NCBI GenBank assembly: GCA_009693435.1
Contig: SHXF01000059.1
Span: 1 to 26,415 of the forward strand
Origin: Betaproteobacteria bacterium
GTDB taxonomy: Bacteria; Pseudomonadota; Gammaproteobacteria; Burkholderiales; SG8-39
Length of the DNA: 26,415 nucleotides
Direction of reading: 5' to 3'
The notes under the pieces are model-generated. The model made no database searches. It was not told the DNA's origin and saw only the letters and a program-made list of their open reading frames with translations. Below, one piece after another: positions 22,596 to 26,415 of the stretch. How positions within the stretch are numbered: the stretch's first letter is position 1; every line of letters starts with the position of its first letter. The translations under genes were made by a program, and so were the position numbers.

Positions 22596-23741
22596 TTGTC
22601 CCCAACGATTTCATCGGCATTTGATTCCGGCGCGATAGACCTCGTCTCCTCCAGTGTCGCCGCGCCAGCCGCGGCGTTCCAGCTGCGCATCCGCAAGGAT
22701 TCCCACGCCGACATCCATCAGTGGTTTCATTTCCGCCTATCCGGCGCGCGCGCCATCGCCTGCACCCTGCGCTTCGACAATGCCGGCGCGTGCACCTATC
22801 CCTCGGGATGGAAGGATTACCGCGCGGTTGCCTCCTACGACCGCGAGCACTGGTTTCGCGTGCCGACCCGCTACGACGGCACGGCGATGACGATAGAGCA
22901 CACGCCGGCGCGCGACGCGGTCTGGTACGCGTATTTCGAACCGTATTCGCTGGAGCGCCACCAGGCGCTGATCGGCCGCGCCGGCGATTCGCCGCTCGCG
23001 CGCACCGAGCGCCTGGGCGCCACGCTGGAGGGGCGCGACCTGGATCTGGTCACAGTTGGCACGGGGCCGAAATCCATCTGGATCATCGCACGCCAGCATC
23101 CGGGCGAACCCATGGCGGAGTGGTTCGCCGAGGGCGTGATAGAGCGCCTCCTCGATCGCGCCGATCCGGTGGCGTGCCGCCTGCGCGAGCGCGCGCTGCT
23201 GCACATCGTGCCCAACATGAATCCCGACGGCAGCGTGCGCGGCAATCTGCGCACCAACGCCGCGGGCGCCAACCTCAACCGCGAATGGATGAACCCGTCC
23301 ATGGCTTCCAGTCCCGAGGTGTTCCTGGTGCGCGAGCGCATGCTAAAGACCGGAGTGGATGCGTTCATCGATGCGCATGGCGACGAGGGGCTGCCCTACG
23401 TGTTCGTCGCCGGCAGTGAGATGCTGCCGGGATTTTCCCCGGAACAGGCGAAGGTGCAGAGCGAATTCATTGCCAACCTCAAGCGCGCCAGTCCCGATTT
23501 CCAGGACGCGCATGGCTACGGCGCGGGCAAGTACCACGCGGATGCGCTCAAACTCGCCTCGAAGTGGGTCGGCCACACCTGGGGCTGTCTGTCACTGACC
23601 CTGGAAATGCCCTTCAAGGACAACGCCGACATGCCGGACCCGGTGACCGGCTGGAATGGCGAGCGCAGCCGCAAGCTGGGCGCGGCAATGCTGGAACCGC
23701 TGCTGGCGTCGCTGGACGCACGCCAGAAAACCGCCGATTAA
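22596..23741 (+). CDS. M14 family zinc carboxypeptidase (cytosolic type)
   Basis: The 381-residue protein has an N-terminal beta domain (ISSAFDSGAIDLVSS, LRIRKDSHADIHQWFHFRLSGARA) followed by an M14 peptidase domain, the arrangement of cytosolic Nna1-like carboxypeptidases. Active-site features in order are ARQHPGEPMAEWF, with the zinc His and Glu of HxxE, NMNPDGSVRGNLRTNAAGANLNREW, with the substrate-binding Asn-Arg, DAHGDEG, with the third zinc His, and TLEMPF, with the catalytic Glu. All key residues appear present. The likely start is the TTG at 22596, which gives the family N-terminus; upstream ATGs would overlap cinA. There is no signal peptide, so it is cytoplasmic. A palindromic repeat begins 1 nt after its stop codon. 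Confidence 0.9.
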   Translation: MSPTISSAFDSGAIDLVSSSVAAPAAAFQLRIRKDSHADIHQWFHFRLSGARAIACTLRFDNAGACTYPSGWKDYRAVASYDREHWFRVPTRYDGTAMTIEHTPARDAVWYAYFEPYSLERHQALIGRAGDSPLARTERLGATLEGRDLDLVTVGTGPKSIWIIARQHPGEPMAEWFAEGVIERLLDRADPVACRLRERALLHIVPNMNPDGSVRGNLRTNAAGANLNREWMNPSMASSPEVFLVRERMLKTGVDAFIDAHGDEGLPYVFVAGSEMLPGFSPEQAKVQSEFIANLKRASPDFQDAHGYGAGKYHADALKLASKWVGHTWGCLSLTLEMPFKDNADMPDPVTGWNGERSRKLGAAMLEPLLASLDARQKTAD

Positions 23742-23811
23742 GTCATCCCCGCAAAAGCGGGGATCCAGCAACTATTTGAACTTCCTGGATTCCCGCTTGC
23801 GCGGGAATGAC
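23742..23811. repeat. Paired-hairpin intergenic element with a dRS3-like arm
   Basis: Two hairpins face each other. ATCCCCGC-AAAA-GCGGGGAT (23745-23764) and ATTCCCGCTTGCGCGGGAAT (23789-23808) lie inside a larger inverted repeat whose ends are GTCAT and ATGAC, with 27-nt arms differing at about four positions. The second arm fits the neisserial dRS3 form ATTCCC-N8-GGGAAT exactly. It starts directly after the carboxypeptidase stop and may end transcription. Elements of this look are widespread in betaproteobacteria. Confidence 0.8.
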
Positions 23812-24017
23812 AAGTTGTCACCCGATCAGCGCTCCCCCGGGTTTGCGCATGGTCTGAATCACCGGCATTGTTGCGAAACGAGAGGGCGGCGTCGCGGCGC
23901 TCCGACTAGACTGTCTTGCCTGTGGCCACGTGATCGGCGCATCATGCCTGTGCTTGTTCGATTCGGCGCCGTGCGCATGCCGCGCGCGACCGGCGCGATC
24001 GCATGCCGCGGCTAACG

Positions 24018-24024
24018 AGGAGGT
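24018..24024 (+). promoter_or_regulatory. Perfect Shine-Dalgarno AGGAGGT
   Basis: AGGAGGT ends 4 nt before the ATG at 24029 and fixes that start for the ketopantoate-reductase-like gene. It is the strongest ribosome binding site in the window. Confidence 0.7.
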
Positions 24025-24028
24025 CATT

Positions 24029-25099
24029 ATGAGCACCGCTTACAAGATTCTGGGCTTGGGCGCGTCCTACGGTTCGCTGCTGGCCGCAAAGCTGCTGTTT
24101 GCCAGGCACGAAGTGACGCTGGTGTGCCTGCCTGCCGAGGCCGACCTGATCAACCGGGAGGGCATACGGGTGCGCCTGCCGGTGAAGGGCCGCGAGGGTC
24201 TGGTCGAGATCGACTCGCGCAAACTGCCGGGAAAGTTGTCCGCCTGCGGTCCGGGCGCGGTCAACCCGGATGATTTCGATCTGGTGACACTCGCCATGAT
24301 GGAGCCGCAATACCGCTCCTCCGGCGTGCGCGAGTTGCTGGCCGCGGTGGCGAAGTCGCGCTTGCCGTGCCTGTCGATCATGAACATGCCGCCACTGCCA
24401 TATCTGGCGCGCATTCCCGGGATCGCACTCGATGCCTGCAGAAGCGCGTATGCGGATCCCGCCGTGTGGGACGGCTTCGACCCGGACAACATGACACTGT
24501 GCAGTCCCGACCCTCAGGCGTTCCGGCCTCCCGAAGAACAGGTGAATGTGCTGCAGGTCAGGCTGCCAACCAACTTCAAGGCGGCGCGCTTCGCATCGGA
24601 CGCGCACACCGCGATCCTCAGGCAACTCGAAGCCGACATCGAAGCGTTGCGGTTCGACACCGGCACGGCCAGCATCGAATTGCCGGTGAAGCTGAAAGTC
24701 CACGAGTCCGTGTTCGTGCCGCTGGCGAAGTGGCCGATGTTGCTCGCCGGCAACTATCGCTGCGTGCAGCGGGACAGCGTTCGCCCCATCAAAGACACGG
24801 TGCACGGCGACATAGCCGCGTCGCGGGCCGTGTACGAATGGGTGCTGGATCTGTGCGTCATGCTGGGCGCGTCGTCGCAGGACATGGTGCCGTTCGACAA
24901 ATACGCCAACGCGGCGTTGTTGCTGGGGGGGCCGTCTTCCGCGGCGCGCGCGCTGGCCGGCGGAGCACTTCAGATCGAACGCGTTGATCGCCTGGTGCAG
25001 ACGATCGCTGCGCAGAAGGGCGTGCGACTGGATGCACTGGATGAGATCGTCACGCTGGTCGATGGCTGGCTGGATCGCAACCGGAAAAAAGCCGCCTGA
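24029..25099 (+). CDS. Ketopantoate reductase-like NAD(P)-binding protein
   Basis: The 356-residue protein begins YKILGLGASYGSLLAAKLLFARHEVTLVCLPAEADLINREGIRVRLP, the Rossmann GxGxxG and arrangement of the ApbA/PanE N-terminal domain. DDFDLVTLAMMEPQY is in the place of the DLVIVAVKA strand of that family. The C-terminal half is helical (DLCVMLGASSQDMVPFDKYANAALLLGGPSSAARAL), with a Lys and Asn arrangement similar to the PanE C-terminal domain but not close. It may reduce a 2-oxoacid with NADPH, but true ketopantoate reductase activity is uncertain, since the middle region (CRSAYADPAVWDGFDPDNMTLCSPDPQAFRPP) is unlike canonical PanE. The start is set by the perfect Shine-Dalgarno. The gene converges on the exonuclease gene. 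Confidence 0.8.
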   Translation: MSTAYKILGLGASYGSLLAAKLLFARHEVTLVCLPAEADLINREGIRVRLPVKGREGLVEIDSRKLPGKLSACGPGAVNPDDFDLVTLAMMEPQYRSSGVRELLAAVAKSRLPCLSIMNMPPLPYLARIPGIALDACRSAYADPAVWDGFDPDNMTLCSPDPQAFRPPEEQVNVLQVRLPTNFKAARFASDAHTAILRQLEADIEALRFDTGTASIELPVKLKVHESVFVPLAKWPMLLAGNYRCVQRDSVRPIKDTVHGDIAASRAVYEWVLDLCVMLGASSQDMVPFDKYANAALLLGGPSSAARALAGGALQIERVDRLVQTIAAQKGVRLDALDEIVTLVDGWLDRNRKKAA

Positions 25100-25146
25100 G
25101 TTCTTCCGGGGGGCGCAACGACCCCCAACGACCCCTTGTGCCCGAT

Positions 25147-25188
25147 CAGGATGAACTGAGCAGGACGAACTGAGCAGGACGAACTGAG
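25147..25188 (+). repeat. Three 14-bp tandem repeats between convergent genes
   Basis: CAGGATGAACTGAG (25147) is followed by two identical CAGGACGAACTGAG copies (25161, 25175). A partial relative, CAGGACGAATGGGG, lies at 25211 in the end of the exonuclease gene. The units may have arisen by slippage from the nearby palindromic element. Confidence 0.85.
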
Positions 25189-25195
25189 GCCTTCC

Positions 25196-25216
25196 GTCCT
25201 TCGACAAGCTCAGGAC
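25196..25216. repeat. Dispersed palindrome overlapping the exonuclease stop
   Basis: GTCCT (25196-25200) and AGGAC (25212-25216) flank TCGACAAGCTC. The CTTCGACAAGCTCAGGAC pattern is a very common intergenic repeat in proteobacteria. The right arm includes the stop codon (25210-25212) of the exonuclease gene. It may serve as a two-way terminator. Confidence 0.6.
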
Positions 25217-25860
25217 GAATGGGGCGGGCCTTCACTCGTCGCCGGACGCAGCATGCCGCGCACCTCGAACTTCAGGTACAGCTCGCGGCAGGCCCAGGCA
25301 TCGGTGGCGGCATAAATGATCTGCGCTTGCGATAGCCGCGGTGTCGACCAGTTAGAGGTGCTGGTCCCTTTCGGAATGCGAAATCCGAGCAGGATGCCGG
25401 CGAGATTGCGCAGGCCGGTCTGTTCTATGCCGCTCCGGTCGGCCTCGATGCCCAGGTCGACGATCCGCCTCGCCTCAAAGGGAAATACCTGCCTGAGCGG
25501 CCGCAGGTCGTCCGCCATCGCCACGCCGGCTTTGACGATGCGCGGCGATGCCAGCAGTTCGGCGATCAGCGGGAAGCTCGCTTCGCTGCTCAGTTGAAAC
25601 AGATACACCGAGCGTGCCGTCGCCACCTGTACCAGGCAGGGAGGATAACGCTCGCCGCGGCGAAACGAAGGCCGCGTCTCGGTGTCGAATCCGACCACGC
25701 TTTCCTGCATCATGTCGGCCTGCGCGCGCGCCAGGTCATCAGGGGTCGTCGCGAGGCAGATCTCGCCTTCGTAGCGACGGATCTCGAGCAGCGCCAGGGC
25801 CGCTCTGGAAATGATCCGGACGCGGGGTTCGGCCGCGGGTATCGGCAACGAGGCGCTCAC
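25210..25860 (-). CDS. RNase D-like 3'-5' exonuclease (DEDDy)
   Basis: The 216-residue single-domain exonuclease shows DEDDy motifs: VVGFDTETRPSF (first Asp and Glu, near residues 58-60), VAMADDLRPLRQVFPFEARRIVDLG (second Asp), and IIYAATDAWACRELYLKF, the Tyr-x3-Asp motif. NLAGILLGFRIPKGTSTSNWSTPRLSQAQ is the family segment before the third motif (SNW with the Trp, as in RNase D). It lacks the HRDC domains of full RNase D, so it is a stand-alone member acting on RNA or single-stranded DNA. The start is the GTG at 25860; the upstream ATG is out of frame. The gene end overlaps a dispersed palindrome. Confidence 0.9.
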   Translation of the reverse strand: MSASLPIPAAEPRVRIISRAALALLEIRRYEGEICLATTPDDLARAQADMMQESVVGFDTETRPSFRRGERYPPCLVQVATARSVYLFQLSSEASFPLIAELLASPRIVKAGVAMADDLRPLRQVFPFEARRIVDLGIEADRSGIEQTGLRNLAGILLGFRIPKGTSTSNWSTPRLSQAQIIYAATDAWACRELYLKFEVRGMLRPATSEGPPHSS

Positions 25861-26080
25861 GCAAGTGCTGCCATGGCGATTATCCGGGGGAGGATTTATT
25901 AACTTTTATTTTCAGATAAGCCGTTGGAACGGTATTGTACAGCCAATAGCAATATACAACTTCATATAATTACCGGGTGCTGAAGCGAGCGCGCCGGCCT
26001 AAGTTGCCGCGGCGGCGCCGGAAGCGGCGCCCCGCGATATCAAAGGCTCCACCCCGCTTGTCCAGGGGACGATATTTTTT

Positions 26081-26116
26081 CCCGCATTTGTCCCCGCATT
26101 TGTCCCCGCATTTGTC
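26081..26116 (+). repeat. Three 12-bp tandem repeats upstream of J-domain gene
   Basis: CCCGCATTTGTC occurs three times without change (26081, 26093, 26105). With the following C each copy contains TTGTCC. The core CGCATTTG is shared with the 14-bp repeats at 3706-3761. Confidence 0.9.
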
Positions 26117-26140
26117 CCTTGAATGCAAAAATCATACAAT
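26112..26140 (+). promoter_or_regulatory. Candidate sigma-70 promoter of J-domain gene
   Basis: TTGTCC (26112-26117, from the third repeat unit) is exactly 17 bp from TACAAT (26135-26140). This is the best-spaced promoter seen in the window. It would start transcription about 45 nt before the ATG at 26192. Confidence 0.5.
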
Positions 26141-26191
26141 AAAGGCACCGCAACGCGCGCGGCAGCAGCCAAGGAAGTATCGGGAGAGATC

Positions 26192-26347
26192 ATGGCAATC
26201 AAGACCTTGTATACAACATTGGGCGTGGATCCAACGGCAGACGCCGACGATATCGACAATGCGTTCAATCGCCTGAGAGGCTGTGATTTTTTCAATTTTA
26301 GCAGTTGGCATTTGAGCACAGAGGTGATTCACTCCACTGCGGAATGA
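26192..26347 (+). pseudogene. J-domain (DnaJ-like) protein, 3'-truncated
   Basis: The ATG at 26192 has a GGGAGAG ribosome binding site at 26182-26188. The first 30 residues (MAIKTLYTTLGVDPTADADDIDNAFNRLR) match the start of a J-domain: the Leu-Tyr-x2-Leu-Gly-Val turn and helices I-II that lead to the HPD loop contacting DnaK. From about 26281 the sequence turns AT-rich and the frame gives unrelated residues until a TGA at 26345. The HPD motif and all later parts are missing, so the remnant cannot stimulate DnaK. Insertion of foreign DNA, or an assembly join, is the likely cause. Confidence 0.7.
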
Positions 26348-26415
26348 AATATGCGATAGGCATGAAATTACTCGCTACCGACCGTTTATTTGACGATTTC
26401 TCTGCTTTTTCTACC
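26281..26415. mobile_element. AT-rich segment interrupting the J-domain gene
   Basis: From about 26281 to the window end base composition drops sharply compared with the preceding GC-rich DNA. The segment begins CTGTGATTTTTTCAATTTTA and has CTGTG (26281) mirrored by CACAG (26317-26321). Such a boundary inside a gene suggests the end of an insertion sequence. No matching second end or target duplication can be seen, since the window stops. Confidence 0.4.
26362..26415 (+). CDS. Start of an ORF in the AT-rich segment, possibly transposase
   Basis: An ATG at 26362 opens a frame (MKLLATDRLFDDFSAFST) that continues past the window end. The upstream ribosome binding site is weak. Its place about 80 nt inside the AT-rich segment would fit the first gene of an insertion sequence, but 18 residues are too few to name a family. 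Confidence 0.35.
   Translation, partial: MKLLATDRLFDDFSAFST

Larger units (their letters stand above)
25861..26191. other. 331-bp gap upstream of J-domain remnant
   Basis: The gap holds an AT-rich stretch at 25890-25975 (TTATTTTCAG, TATACAACTTCATATAATTACC) that could carry a promoter for either direction, and a GC-rich stretch near 26000-26035 (GCCGCGGCGGCGCCGGAAGCGGCGCC) able to fold. After these come three 12-bp repeats and a good sigma-70 promoter for the J-domain gene. No coding frame is convincing; open frames through the 12-bp repeat (Ser-Pro-His-Leu) are by-products. Confidence 0.6.

Noticed and set aside
25977..26276. Open frame through the 12-bp repeat fused to the J-domain remnant region
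   Set aside because: It is repeat-derived Ser-Pro-His-Leu and has no ribosome binding site; the J-domain is in a different frame with its own good start.

Overview
The window looks like chromosomal DNA of a high-GC betaproteobacterium, most likely Burkholderiales. The main pointers are two Bug/TctC-type periplasmic solute-binding proteins beside catabolic enzyme genes, and a betaproteobacterial style of metabolic genes. No rRNA, tRNA, CRISPR array or complete insertion sequence was seen. Both edges carry broken genes: the left edge joins a REP-like hairpin segment to a 5'-truncated dehydrogenase gene, and the right edge cuts a J-domain gene with an AT-rich segment.

Layout. 1-2676 (+): remnant of a thiamine-diphosphate (TPP) dehydrogenase E1 alpha subunit, its complete E1 beta partner and a Bug solute-binding protein. 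2756-3576 (-): a frameshifted DODA-type ring-opening dioxygenase. 3838-5879 (+): a LeuC/LeuD-type hydro-lyase pair behind a 14-bp tandem repeat that seems to carry its promoter. 5930-6910 (-): a second Bug protein. 7187-12166 (-): MFS exporter, FmdB-like zinc ribbon protein, membrane metallophosphoesterase, and a tightly coupled 2x[4Fe-4S] ferredoxin plus FAD flavoprotein resembling AprBA/fumarate reductase. 12265-13536 (-): Y-family DNA polymerase IV. 13769-16157: exported SRPBCC protein (+), TSUP/TauE-type permease (-) and an exported HExxH protein (+). 16248-17177 (+): YlqF/RbgA-type ribosome-assembly GTPase. 17178-17699 has no convincing gene. 17700-19275: small two-helix membrane protein (+) and a flavin monooxygenase of acyl-CoA dehydrogenase fold (-). 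19463-21191 (+): MNT nucleotidyltransferase without a recognisable HEPN partner, and a TetA-like MFS transporter. 21215-25860: CinA (-), M14 carboxypeptidase (+), ketopantoate-reductase-like protein (+) and an RNase D-like exonuclease (-).

Metabolic theme. The left third (E1, two Bug proteins, ring-opening dioxygenase, LeuCD-like hydro-lyase) suggests uptake and breakdown of organic or aromatic acids. Exact substrates cannot be read from the sequence. The remainder is a mix of housekeeping genes (dinB, ylqF, cinA) and transport or redox genes.

The most distinctive feature is a recurrence of short tandem repeats (10-15 bp units) in gaps between genes: 3706-3761, 13621-13678, 14442-14561, 17355-17384, 25147-25188 and 26081-26116. 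In three of these gaps every or nearly every unit carries a TTGNNC hexamer, and the last one sits at -35 distance from a -10-like box upstream of a + strand gene. The other arrays lie in a gene-free gap or between convergent genes. I see no convincing undescribed multi-gene system; the repeat-borne promoters and the two broken edges are the points most worth testing.
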